NCBI GenBank assembly: GCA_035438985.1 | Contig: DAORJK010000018.1 | Coordinates: forward strand, 1 to 57,924 | DNA length: 57,924 nt | Reading direction: 5' to 3' | Source: UBA4408 sp002389785 | Lineage (GTDB): Bacteria; Bacteroidota; Bacteroidia; UBA4408 | In this document: in pieces, positions 26,686 to 34,676 of the stretch | How the letters are laid out: each line of letters opens with the position of its first letter | Position numbering within the stretch: the first letter of the stretch is position 1 | Translations under genes and position numbers: made by a program | Notes under the pieces: model-generated | The model's input: only the letters and a program-made list of their open reading frames with translations | Database searches by the model: none | Told to the model about the DNA's origin: nothing

Positions 26686-27210
26686 CTATTTCCCAAATAA
26701 ATTTCCAAGCATACCGCCAATTCCAGTAGTATCGGTACCTGTAAATTTACTTGCAATATCTTTTAAATTGGTATCTCCGGAAAGTAAGTTAGAGAAATCC
26801 ATACCTTGGGTTTTTCCTCCGCTTAGCGTATTAAAAATTCCACCTAAATCAAAACTAGTATCGCCGGGGTCGTTGGTTTTATTAACGAGCTGACTCATTA
26901 CATTGGGTACTAATCCATTGCTGACAGAAGCAGCAGCCTCTTGTGATAAACCAAATTTTGACATTATAGAAGAGCTTAGCGACGAAATAATGTTACTAAC
27001 CACTGGATTGTTTGTCATACCTGATTTCCCGCCAAGGGTAGAAAGTACTTCCGCAAAATTTCCTCCGGCAACTTGACCTTTTAAACTTTCGATGATGCTT
27101 CCGGATGCATGATTAATTACGGCATCATTATGCTCATTAGGTACTGCCGAATTATTAATAATGGCATCTGTAGCATTTCCTTTAACTAACTCCAATAAAT
27201 TTTCGAACAT
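26686..27210 (-). CDS. DUF937/YidB-like protein
   Basis: At 174 residues the sequence is Gly/Ser/Asn-rich and mostly helical, without signal peptide or membrane segment. It opens MFENLLELVKGNATDAIINN and ends in a flexible GIGGMLGNLFGK tail. The middle has paired segments (VVSNIISSLSSSIMSKFGLS, AAASVSNGLVPNVMSQLVNK) typical of DUF937-type proteins, a family of unknown role. Its stop abuts the shared terminator, and the divergent YdeI-like gene starts 66 bases away. Probably cytosolic. Confidence 0.75.
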   Translation of the reverse strand: MFENLLELVKGNATDAIINNSAVPNEHNDAVINHASGSIIESLKGQVAGGNFAEVLSTLGGKSGMTNNPVVSNIISSLSSSIMSKFGLSQEAAASVSNGLVPNVMSQLVNKTNDPGDTSFDLGGIFNTLSGGKTQGMDFSNLLSGDTNLKDIASKFTGTDTTGIGGMLGNLFGK

Positions 27211-27275
27211 GTTGTTGTATTAATTTAGTTTATTTACCTTGTAAAAGTATTGAAAATATTTCACCCTATTTTAGC

Positions 27276-27791
27276 ATGCAGCGATTGGTTCGTTTTACAA
27301 CTACTGTTTTAAAATTTGACAAACAAGGTGAAAAAACCGGATGGACGTATATAGTAATTCCTGCGGATGTTGCTCAAAAAATAAATCCCGGAATAAAGAA
27401 ATCGTATCGCGTTAAAGGAAAACTTGATAACTATGTTTTCAGTGGTCTTACCATTTTGCCGATGGGAGAAGGAGAATTCATCCTTCCATTAAAATTGGAA
27501 ATACGAAAATCTATTGGTAAAAATCAGGGAGCCATGGTTTCAGTGGAGCTTGAATTTGATGCAACTGAATATGAAATTAATGCTGAATTTATTGCCTGTT
27601 TAAAGGATGAACCGGCTGCTTACAAAATTTTTTCGGCTCTCCCAAAATCACATCAGCGTTATTATTCTAAATGGATTGAAAGTGCGAAAACCGATGCTAC
27701 TCGTGCAAAACGCATACATTCAAGTATTTTAAGTTTCTTGAAAAATCAAACCTTTGCCGAGCTGTTGCGTTCACAAAAAAACCTTAGCTAA
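27276..27791 (+). CDS. DUF1905/YdeI-type protein
   Basis: At 171 residues the first half is a DUF1905 beta-barrel-like domain (GWTYIVIPADVAQKINPGIK, YVFSGLTILPMGEGEFILPL). The second half is the YdeI/OmpD-associated helical domain (YKIFSALPKSHQRYYSKWIE, TRAKRIHSSILSFLKNQTFA). In some bacteria YdeI-domain proteins are called bacteriocin-protection or OmpD-associated, but the molecular role is unsettled. The last 8 bases overlap the convergent dnaE-type gene. Confidence 0.87.
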   Translation: MQRLVRFTTTVLKFDKQGEKTGWTYIVIPADVAQKINPGIKKSYRVKGKLDNYVFSGLTILPMGEGEFILPLKLEIRKSIGKNQGAMVSVELEFDATEYEINAEFIACLKDEPAAYKIFSALPKSHQRYYSKWIESAKTDATRAKRIHSSILSFLKNQTFAELLRSQKNLS

Positions 27792-30700
27792 GTTGTTCTA
27801 CAGTGCTATCTGATCGAACTTTATATTCGAGTCGATTCATTTCACTAATGTCTAAACTATAAAAACCAAACTCTTCAACCACCTTTCCTGTTAGCAAATA
27901 ACAGCCATTTCCTGTAAATGGAAATTGTTTCATAACGAGCGGAAAATGCGTGGTATCAATCCAGTTGCCGGCTTTGTCTAAAAAAGTTCCGAAGCACATT
28001 TCATCGCCTCGCTTGGTACGCGTGCGTTTGCGTGTAACTAAATAACCTACAATTCGAACCATACTTCCAAGGTGCTCCTTAAATTCTGTTGCTAAACTGA
28101 GTGTAGTTAGAGTTGTGCTTAATTGATTTTCGCTCCCTTTTGTATTGGTGTCAGCAAGCTCTTTAATGAGGTCGAAGGGCGAGCAGAGCGGGAAACCTAA
28201 AATTTCAATCTGGTCCCATGCATCGTCTAAACTATGATGAAAAAGTGGCGGTAGGGTAAATTCGCGTTGCTCCACTTCAAAAAGTTCGTGACGTGTACTT
28301 GTCTTTTTTTGAGCCCCTATTTGCGTGTGAATGTCCCAAAGCAGTTGCTTCTTTGAACGGCCTGTAAACTCAAATGCTCCTACCCGAATGAGTATGCGCA
28401 ATTGCTCCACCGAAATATCTACACGGCTCATAAAATTTTGTAGAGAGCTGAATACTCCGTGCGCTTTACGTTCATTGATTAGTTGAGCAATAACGTTCGT
28501 TTCAAATTCGGCCAAGTGATCAAATCCAATGTAAATAACGTTTCCTTTAATTATGGTTTTTGCTTCGCTCTGATTGATGTGTGGTGCATGAATTATTGCT
28601 CCGCACAAACGCGCTTCATGAAAATAAATTTCGGGACGGTAAAAACCTCCGCCATTATTGATTACAGCCACCATGTACTCGAGCGGAAAATGTGTTTTTA
28701 AAAACATGCACTGATAGCTTTCAACAGCATAGGAAGCCGAATGTCCTTTGCTAAACGCATATCCTGCAAAACTTTCAATTTGTCGCCACACTTCCTTTGT
28801 GGTATTATCGGGATATCCCTTTTGTTTACAATTGCTAAAAAACTTTTGCTCTACCTTTTTAAACTCTTCCCTTCCTCTGTATTTACCACTCATTCCGCGT
28901 CGCAGCATATCGGCATCGGCAAAACTTAATCCTGCAAAGTGATATGCCACTTTTATCACATCTTCTTGGTACACCATTACACCAAAGGTGTCGTGCAAAA
29001 TTTCGTTAATTGCCTGAGGAGTTTGGTAGGACGGTTTCATACCTCGTGAACGTAGAATGTATTCGCGCATCATTCCAGAAGAAGCCACACCGGGGCGGAT
29101 GATAGAACTTGCTGCAACCAAATCGAGATAGGTTTCGGCTTGCAGTTTTGTAAGCAACATACGCATGGCAGGGCTTTCAACATAAAAGCAACCAATTAAT
29201 CTGGCCTCCTTTAGGTTTTTTCGAATCGCCGGGTCTTCTTTAAATTGTTGAACATTTCTAATATCAATGGATACTTGCTGATTATTTTGAATAATCGTTA
29301 CAGCATCCCGTATTTTCCCTAAACCGCGCTGGGCAAGTATATCAAATTTATACAAGCCAACATCTTCGGCTTCGAGCATACTAAACTGGGTTAGCGGAAA
29401 ACCTTTGGGAGGGTTGTTAAGTGCTGTATAACACGTAATGGGTTTCTCTGAAATCAGTATTCCTCCGGCATGTACACTCAGGTGATTGGGAAATGAATAC
29501 AAGTGCTCGCCGTACTTGCGGATGAGTTGTACAAGGTGATCGGGTGTGCCCGGATTTCTTTTATTATCCACCAAGTCATCAATTTCTGCTTTGGGCAAAC
29601 CGAATACTTTTCCCAATTCGCGGATGATGGAATTGTCTTTCATTTCGCTGTATGTTCCCAGCAAAGCAACAGTGTTGTTTCGGCTTTTCCCGTAAGGCGA
29701 ACGGTAAAAAATATAATCGGTAACATCGGCACGTTCGGTGGATGAAAAATCAATATCAAAATCGGGAGGGCTTGTTCGAGAAGGATTGATGAAGCGTTCG
29801 AAATACAAATCGAGGTCAATGGGATCCACATCGGTAATGCGCAGCAGGTAGGCAACCATTGAATTAGCTCCACTTCCACGGCCTACATAAAAATAATTTT
29901 GCGATTGTGCATAGCGAACAATGTCCCAATTGATTAAAAAGTAGGAAGTAAATCCCTGAGTAGTGATAACTTCAATTTCCTTTTTAAAACGTTCACGCAC
30001 TTTTTCGTTCTGCACAGGATAACGGTAGGGTAAATTTTCGTAGCACAGCTTCAGCAGCAAATCGTAATCGCCTTGCTGAGTCCCTGTAAAATAGCGAAGG
30101 TTCTTATTTTGTTTGTATTCAAACTGAATGTTGCAAGCCTGCAGCAATTGATTGGTATTGCTTATCAGTTGAGGAAACTCGTTGTACTGTGAAGCAAGTT
30201 CATCGCTCGTATAAAAAATTTCATCCGGGAGCGCTTGTTCACTTATTGGGAGTTTACTGAGCAACAGGTTATGGTCCATGGCGCGCAGCAAACGATGTGC
30301 ATTAAAATCCATCTTACTCCGAAATGTTACCGGACTAAGCAGCAGCATTTTTTTTTGCCATTCGTCCGGTTGAAAATCCTTCATCACTTGCAGTAGTGAA
30401 AACAGCTGTCGTGCATGTATTCCAATAAATTCGTGAGAGGCCAGGTCTTTTATTTTAGTAAATGCACTTTTTCCATTCGCTTCATTTGTCGCCTCTTTAC
30501 GTGTGTGCAGGTATGTATAGGGATAAACTACACAGGCGTTTTCAAAGGCAGGGGCACGGTCATCGAAACTTTGATTGTGTGTAAGGTGTGCCGTAAGAAA
30601 ACGGTTGAGTTCGTCAAAGCCCTCGTTGTTTTTGGCAATTCCGATAAACTTTTGTGTTGCACCATTTCTAAAATCAATACCCACCACGGGCTTAATTCCG

Positions 30701-30861
30701 TAGGTGGGTGCCAGTCTAACAAAATCCAAAACTGCCGAGGTGTTATTAATATCGGTAAGGGCCAATTGGGTACATCCCTTTTGTTTTGCCTCATGCAGTA
30801 GTTGTTCGGTGCTCATGGTACCAAACTTAAAGCTGTAGTAGGTGTGGCAATTGAGGTACAT
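27784..30861 (-). CDS. Short DNA polymerase III alpha-type polymerase (DnaE2/error-prone-like)
   Basis: The 1,025-residue length is shorter than replicative DnaE (about 1,150-1,200) and fits DnaE2-type polymerases. It has an N-terminal PHP domain (about 1-230) and the family C palm with catalytic Asp in PPDFDIDFS (about 367-372) and YFYVGRGSGANSMVAYLLRI. Finger motifs VMVYQEDVIKVAYHFAGLSF and GYAFSKGHSASYAVESYQCM are present, as is a C-terminal OB region (MVRIVGYLVTRKRTRTKRGD). The PHP start reads YLNCHTYYS, so one His of the usual metal set is Asn. It follows the Y-family polymerase gene by 5 bases and is last in a three-gene operon, indicating translesion synthesis rather than replication. 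Confidence 0.93.
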   Translation of the reverse strand: MYLNCHTYYSFKFGTMSTEQLLHEAKQKGCTQLALTDINNTSAVLDFVRLAPTYGIKPVVGIDFRNGATQKFIGIAKNNEGFDELNRFLTAHLTHNQSFDDRAPAFENACVVYPYTYLHTRKEATNEANGKSAFTKIKDLASHEFIGIHARQLFSLLQVMKDFQPDEWQKKMLLLSPVTFRSKMDFNAHRLLRAMDHNLLLSKLPISEQALPDEIFYTSDELASQYNEFPQLISNTNQLLQACNIQFEYKQNKNLRYFTGTQQGDYDLLLKLCYENLPYRYPVQNEKVRERFKKEIEVITTQGFTSYFLINWDIVRYAQSQNYFYVGRGSGANSMVAYLLRITDVDPIDLDLYFERFINPSRTSPPDFDIDFSSTERADVTDYIFYRSPYGKSRNNTVALLGTYSEMKDNSIIRELGKVFGLPKAEIDDLVDNKRNPGTPDHLVQLIRKYGEHLYSFPNHLSVHAGGILISEKPITCYTALNNPPKGFPLTQFSMLEAEDVGLYKFDILAQRGLGKIRDAVTIIQNNQQVSIDIRNVQQFKEDPAIRKNLKEARLIGCFYVESPAMRMLLTKLQAETYLDLVAASSIIRPGVASSGMMREYILRSRGMKPSYQTPQAINEILHDTFGVMVYQEDVIKVAYHFAGLSFADADMLRRGMSGKYRGREEFKKVEQKFFSNCKQKGYPDNTTKEVWRQIESFAGYAFSKGHSASYAVESYQCMFLKTHFPLEYMVAVINNGGGFYRPEIYFHEARLCGAIIHAPHINQSEAKTIIKGNVIYIGFDHLAEFETNVIAQLINERKAHGVFSSLQNFMSRVDISVEQLRILIRVGAFEFTGRSKKQLLWDIHTQIGAQKKTSTRHELFEVEQREFTLPPLFHHSLDDAWDQIEILGFPLCSPFDLIKELADTNTKGSENQLSTTLTTLSLATEFKEHLGSMVRIVGYLVTRKRTRTKRGDEMCFGTFLDKAGNWIDTTHFPLVMKQFPFTGNGCYLLTGKVVEEFGFYSLDISEMNRLEYKVRSDSTVEQLS

Positions 30862-30866
30862 GTTGC

Positions 30867-32693
30867 TTAGCTATTTCCTGATAGGTTGCCGGTATTACAA
30901 AATTCAAATTCGCCCAAGCTGAGGCATTGCTCAAAGGAGCTCTTGCGTTTGAGCAAGGTAATGCTTTGTGCAATAAAAGAGGTTTTGTATTCCTTGGTTT
31001 GGTATTCGGGTTGAGCCTTGTTAAAGGTTTCGCCGGTGAGCTCCCCTGCCAGTAAAAGACTAAAGCGGTAATGAAAGGTAGCGCGGCTTGGGGGGAGTTG
31101 CAATTTGAGTCGCAAGGTCTTGCTGAAATCACTTCCTGCACGTGCCGCTTTTACCGGAATATGAATGTTTGATGGCGTTGCAACATCAAAGTTGCAGAGC
31201 TGTACTTCAAAAGGCTGTTGTGTTATGCATACAGCTTCAATGGTTTCAATTAGGTTTTGTTCTTTGCTTTCATCCAGTTGCAAAACGGCGAGTTCAATTT
31301 GTGGAATATTTTTTTCGGCACGTAGAAATCCGTAGTGTTGTGCAAAGTGTTTTTTTTCGTTCAGTAGTTCGTTTTTAACCTTTGCGGGAAGTGTGATTAA
31401 CAACCTGTATTCATACTCTTCCTCGCTCAGTTTCCCTTTTTTATCGGGCGATGAAGACACTCCGTTAAAAGGATTAAAGGTTCGCAATGAATTGGACAGG
31501 GCCACGGCACGATGAACAGCTTGCGGGCCATACAAAATGCGCATTTTATCCATCGCCTGATACAAATTAATTAGTTGTTCGCTATCTTCAAATAAATTGA
31601 TTTGATAGCCTCCGCCCACGAGGTTACTAAAGCGCACACCAATGAGGCGAATGAGCATGCGCCGGCTATACAATTTTTCGAACAATTCTTTTACGCGTGC
31701 AATGAGTACATGATCGTTGGAGCTATGCGCGATGCGGCATTGCATGGTATGTGTATCAAAATTTGAATACCTAATTTTAACGGTTACACAAGCTGTTAGT
31801 TTGTTTTCGCTGCGAAGTTGAAAGGCCAATTTTTCGACCATTTTAATTAAAATATTCTTGAGTTTTTGCACGTCAATGGTATCGGTATCGAAGGTTTCTT
31901 CGCTCGAAATACTTTTGCGTTCGCTGTAAGGCTCAACCGGGGAAGTATCAATTCCGTTGGCTTTTCGCCAGATGCTACCTCCATTTTCGCCCAGTACATT
32001 TTGCATTAATTCGAGCGGCATTTGTTGCAGTGTATGCACTTTTTCGATTCCCATGCTGCGTAGCAGTGTATAGGTTTTTTCGCCAATCATGGGAATTTTT
32101 TTTACCGAAAGTGGCGCCAGAAAAGATTTTTCGCAACCCGGATCTACCTTCATCTGGTTGTTGGGTTTTGCTTCGTCGGTGGCGACTTTACTCACCGTTT
32201 TGTTGGGCGACATGCCAAATGAAATGGGGAGTCCGGTTTCGCGCATGATTCGTCGGCGTAGTTCTGTAGCATAGCTGTAGCAGCCAAAAAACTTATCCAT
32301 TCCGGTAAAATCCATGTAAAATTCGTCAATAGAAGAGCGTTCAAAAAGGGGAACGTATTCGCCAATAATCTGTGTTACTTCGTCGGAGCGTTTGCTGTAT
32401 TCTTCGTAATCGCCTCGTACCACAAGGGCGTGCGGGCAGAGGCGTTTGGCCAGTTTCATGGGCATTGCCGAATGAATTCCGAAGGCGCGTGCTTCGTAAC
32501 TGCAGGCTGCCACCACTCCCCTGTCGCTGCTTCCGCCTACCAACACAGGCTTTCCAACCAATTCGGGATGCATGAGCCGCGATACCGAAACAAAATAGCT
32601 GTCTAAATCCATGTGTACGATGGTGCGGTTCACTTCGCCTTCGAGGCCCTTCCAACTATACGGACTATGCAGTTGTTTATTGTTGTTGTGCAT
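30867..32693 (-). CDS. Y-family DNA polymerase (DinB-like, catalytically intact) with extra 2H-phosphoesterase-like C-terminal domain
   Basis: The product has 608 residues. The polymerase part (about 22-410) keeps its metal ligands D29 in HMDLDSYF and D123-E124 in SSIDEFYMDF. It also has the helix-hairpin-helix IPMIGEKTYTLLRSMGI and the little finger. A clamp-binding-like QINLF sits at 364-368 after the little finger. Unlike ImuB it is therefore not a dead polymerase. Residues about 425-596 are additional and follow the layout of LigT/2H phosphoesterases (YRLLITLPAKVKNELLNEKK, PFEVQLCNFDVA, IHIPVK). The two H-x-T motifs are replaced (PQIELAVL at 464-471; YRFSLLLA at 542-549). It starts 2 bases after the radical SAM stop, so translation is coupled. 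Confidence 0.92.
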   Translation of the reverse strand: MHNNNKQLHSPYSWKGLEGEVNRTIVHMDLDSYFVSVSRLMHPELVGKPVLVGGSSDRGVVAACSYEARAFGIHSAMPMKLAKRLCPHALVVRGDYEEYSKRSDEVTQIIGEYVPLFERSSIDEFYMDFTGMDKFFGCYSYATELRRRIMRETGLPISFGMSPNKTVSKVATDEAKPNNQMKVDPGCEKSFLAPLSVKKIPMIGEKTYTLLRSMGIEKVHTLQQMPLELMQNVLGENGGSIWRKANGIDTSPVEPYSERKSISSEETFDTDTIDVQKLKNILIKMVEKLAFQLRSENKLTACVTVKIRYSNFDTHTMQCRIAHSSNDHVLIARVKELFEKLYSRRMLIRLIGVRFSNLVGGGYQINLFEDSEQLINLYQAMDKMRILYGPQAVHRAVALSNSLRTFNPFNGVSSSPDKKGKLSEEEYEYRLLITLPAKVKNELLNEKKHFAQHYGFLRAEKNIPQIELAVLQLDESKEQNLIETIEAVCITQQPFEVQLCNFDVATPSNIHIPVKAARAGSDFSKTLRLKLQLPPSRATFHYRFSLLLAGELTGETFNKAQPEYQTKEYKTSFIAQSITLLKRKSSFEQCLSLGEFEFCNTGNLSGNS

Positions 32694-32695
32694 GG

Positions 32696-33772
32696 TTAAA
32701 ATAATTCGGTTTGACCGTTTAGCGGCGGTCGTTTAAACAAGGTAAAATCCTGTGCCGGCATGGATCGTCCGGCCAGGTGAAGCTTTACGGAAAGGCTAAA
32801 CAGTTGCTTGATGCTTTCGGCAATTTTTCCTTCGCCGCGCATCCGTATTCCGGGGCGCGAATCGTTTACTTTGCCACCGTGGCAGGCCTCAATGTGATTC
32901 CATATTTTATCGGCGGCATCGGGTTTATTTTTATACAGCCAATCGCGAAAAATATTTGCTATTTCGCCGTTTAAACGTACAATGGTATAGCCGGCGGTAG
33001 TGGCACCGCAATCGGCTGCGGCTTTAATTATATCGGGAATTTCGTCGCTGTTTAATCCGGGAATGATGGGAGCTACCATCACTCCAACCGGCACCTTGTT
33101 ATGGGCGAGGGTTTCAATTACCTGCAATCGCTTTTTGCTGGTAGCGGTGCGGGGTTCCATACTGCTGCGAAGTTCTTCGCGTAAGCTGGTAACCGAAATC
33201 ATTACGCGCAGTAAATTTAGTTGAGCGAGCTCGGTAAGTATATCCAAATCGCGTAGCAGCAGCGAATTTTTTGTAATAATGCCTACGGGGTTTTTGTATT
33301 CGAGACAGGTTTGGAGCAGGCTTCGGGTTATTTTATAGGTTCGTTCGAGGGGTTGGTAGCAATCGGTATTTCCCGAAAAGGAAATGCATTCAACTCGATA
33401 CTTGGGGTGATTAAAATGCTTGCGCAACAATTCGGAAGCAGTGGGTTTTACCATAATTTTGCGTTCAAAATCGAGGCCTGCGTTAAAGCCATAATAGTTG
33501 TGGGTATTTCGCGCATAGCAATACACACAGCCGTGTTCGCAGCCCTGGTAGGGGTTTGCGCTGCTCATCATGCCTACATCGGGACTGGTAATTTTATTTA
33601 CCAGGGATTTAGGATAGTCCATGTACACTTCTGTTTTTTCGTCGCCGATGAGTGGTTCATCAAGGCCTTCGATGTGTTCGGCCAGTACCTGGTATTTTAA
33701 GAAGCGGTTAGCCGTGTGAATTTGTGCGCCTCTGCCTTTAAGATAGGAACTATCGGGTAGGTTTTTCGGCAT
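32696..33772 (-). CDS. Radical SAM protein, PA0069/SPL-like family
   Basis: At 358 residues the Fe-S motif is C78-x3-C82-x2-C85 (QGCEHGCVYCYAR). It is followed by a SAM-binding barrel (VECISFSGNTDCYQPLERTY, NPVGIITKNSLLLRDLDILT, VPVGVMVAPIIPGLNSDEIP). The closest described group is the PA0069 family, distantly related to spore photoproduct lyase; its reaction is not established. The last five residues are QTELF, which resembles the beta-clamp binding pentapeptide QLxLF. It is the first gene of the operon with the two polymerases. That position and the clamp-like tail suggest it acts on damaged DNA at stalled forks, an inference. It starts at ATG 33770-33772, just downstream of the palindromic promoter. 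Confidence 0.93.
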   Translation of the reverse strand: MPKNLPDSSYLKGRGAQIHTANRFLKYQVLAEHIEGLDEPLIGDEKTEVYMDYPKSLVNKITSPDVGMMSSANPYQGCEHGCVYCYARNTHNYYGFNAGLDFERKIMVKPTASELLRKHFNHPKYRVECISFSGNTDCYQPLERTYKITRSLLQTCLEYKNPVGIITKNSLLLRDLDILTELAQLNLLRVMISVTSLREELRSSMEPRTATSKKRLQVIETLAHNKVPVGVMVAPIIPGLNSDEIPDIIKAAADCGATTAGYTIVRLNGEIANIFRDWLYKNKPDAADKIWNHIEACHGGKVNDSRPGIRMRGEGKIAESIKQLFSLSVKLHLAGRSMPAQDFTLFKRPPLNGQTELF

Positions 33773-33792
33773 TTTTTAAACTTTTACAATGT

Positions 33793-33821
33793 TTGTATTA
33801 CAATCATTTTTGTGATTACAA
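33793..33821. promoter_or_regulatory. Paired palindromes, candidate operators for the XRE-S24 repressor
   Basis: TTGTATTACAA (33793-33803) is a perfect palindrome, and TTGTGATTACAA (33810-33821) shares its TTGT...ACAA arms, 17 bases on. A third half-site, TTTACAAT, lies at 33783-33790. They lie upstream of the radical SAM operon and inside the divergent plus-strand promoter. Such placement fits a LexA-type repressor, most simply the S24 protein encoded at 34.7 kb. Confidence 0.5.
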
Positions 33822-33839
33822 TATAATCATTTATATTTG
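33809..33839 (+). promoter_or_regulatory. Strong consensus promoter reading towards the GxxExxY and S24 genes
   Basis: TTTG at 33809-33812 and TATATTTG at 33832-33839 are 19 bases apart, a full match to the Bacteroidota -33/-7 consensus. The TTGTGATTACAA palindrome occupies the spacer and would allow repression. Confidence 0.65.
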
Positions 33840-33852
33840 CAGCAAGAAAAAA

Positions 33853-33955
33853 TTTTACCACAAAGTTTGCATAGGATAAAAGCAGCAATAAGAAAGTTTT
33901 TTAGTTCTATTTGATTCATAGTCGGCTATTCGCCTTTGTAAATTTTGTGGTTTAA
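33853..33955. repeat. Imperfect inverted repeat upstream of the GxxExxY gene
   Basis: The left arm 33853-33875 (TTTTACCACAAAGTTTGCA, then TAGG) matches the reverse complement of 33933-33955 (CCTTTGTAAATTTTGTGG, then TTTAA) at 18 of 23 positions, with a 57-base loop. The CACAAAG/CTTTGTG words recur in the repeats downstream of the gene. Confidence 0.6.
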
Positions 33956-34034
33956 TTTTTTTAAGAGCGGGATGAGTCTGATGCTTTTTTACCAAGTATA
34001 AACTATAAATGAAGCAATTTTTTGGAAGGTTTTT

Positions 34035-34415
34035 ATGACAGAAAATGAGATTTCTAAACTAGTTTATGATAGTTCGCTTATTGTACATAGGGAACTTGGA
34101 CCCGGATTGTTGGAAAGTGCATATGAAGAGTGCCTAAGTTATTTGCTTTTAAAAAAGGGACTATTGCTGGAACGTCAAAAGCCTCTTCCTTTGGTATTTG
34201 AGGAGGTAAAACTGGAAGCCGGATACCGCGTAGATTTATTGATTGAAAAAAAGTTTATAGTTGAAGTGAAGTCGGTTGAAGTGTTAAAAGATATTCATAT
34301 GGCCCAGATTCTAACCTATTTGAAACTCTCGAATTGTAAATTAGGGTTGTTGATTAACTTTAATACCGTATTGTTGAAAGACGGAGTGCGCCGAGTTATA
34401 AATGGCATTTTGTAA
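34035..34415 (+). CDS. GxxExxY family protein, PD-(D/E)XK nuclease-like
   Basis: At 126 residues the family signature is GPGLLESAYE (22-31). A PD-(D/E)XK-like core follows: D67 in GYRVDLLI, then E77-x-K79 in FIVEVKS, and the MAQILTYLKL helix with Gln91. These are the residues expected of a metal-dependent nuclease fold, though no activity is established for the family. It is often found in several copies per genome, near repeats such as those on both sides here. Composition matches its neighbours. It separates the S24 repressor gene from the polymerase operon and lies downstream of the shared promoter. Confidence 0.92.
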   Translation: MTENEISKLVYDSSLIVHRELGPGLLESAYEECLSYLLLKKGLLLERQKPLPLVFEEVKLEAGYRVDLLIEKKFIVEVKSVEVLKDIHMAQILTYLKLSNCKLGLLINFNTVLLKDGVRRVINGIL

Positions 34416-34452
34416 AAAACTGGAGTGTAATTGAAGTTTTAACGAACACATG

Positions 34453-34599
34453 TCTTTGTGAATATTGTGAAAGCTTTGTGTTACTTGTGGTTATTTATTT
34501 TTACCACAAAGAGCACGAAGAAAAACACAAAGGTCACGAAGGTTTTAGAGAACATGCATCCTTTGTGAACTTAGTGCAAGCTTTGTGTTCCTTGTGGTT
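34453..34599. repeat. CTTTGTG/CACAAAG repeat cluster downstream of the GxxExxY gene
   Basis: There are three related arms of about 41 bases: 34453-34493, an inverted copy at 34502-34542, and 34559-34599 in the first orientation. The outer two are near-identical direct copies (shared TTTGTGAA, AAGCTTTGTGTT, CTTGTGGTT). The middle arm pairs with the third across a 16-base loop to give a long imperfect hairpin. An open frame across it encodes only the low-complexity HKEHEEKHKGHEG string and is not credible as a gene. Confidence 0.75.
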
Positions 34600-34676
34600 T
34601 TATTTTTTATCATTAAGAACCCGATTCTATTTTGGAATGATATTGATTAACTTGTTTTACTAAACGCCCATAAACT

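Noticed and set aside
30867..32693. Calling the Y-family polymerase ImuB
   Set aside because: ImuB lacks the catalytic carboxylates, but here D29, D123 and E124 are present.
34478..34663. A 61-codon open frame with the low-complexity string HKEHEEKHKGHEG
   Set aside because: It lies wholly within the CACAAAG/CTTTGTG repeat arms; the composition only reflects the repeat words.
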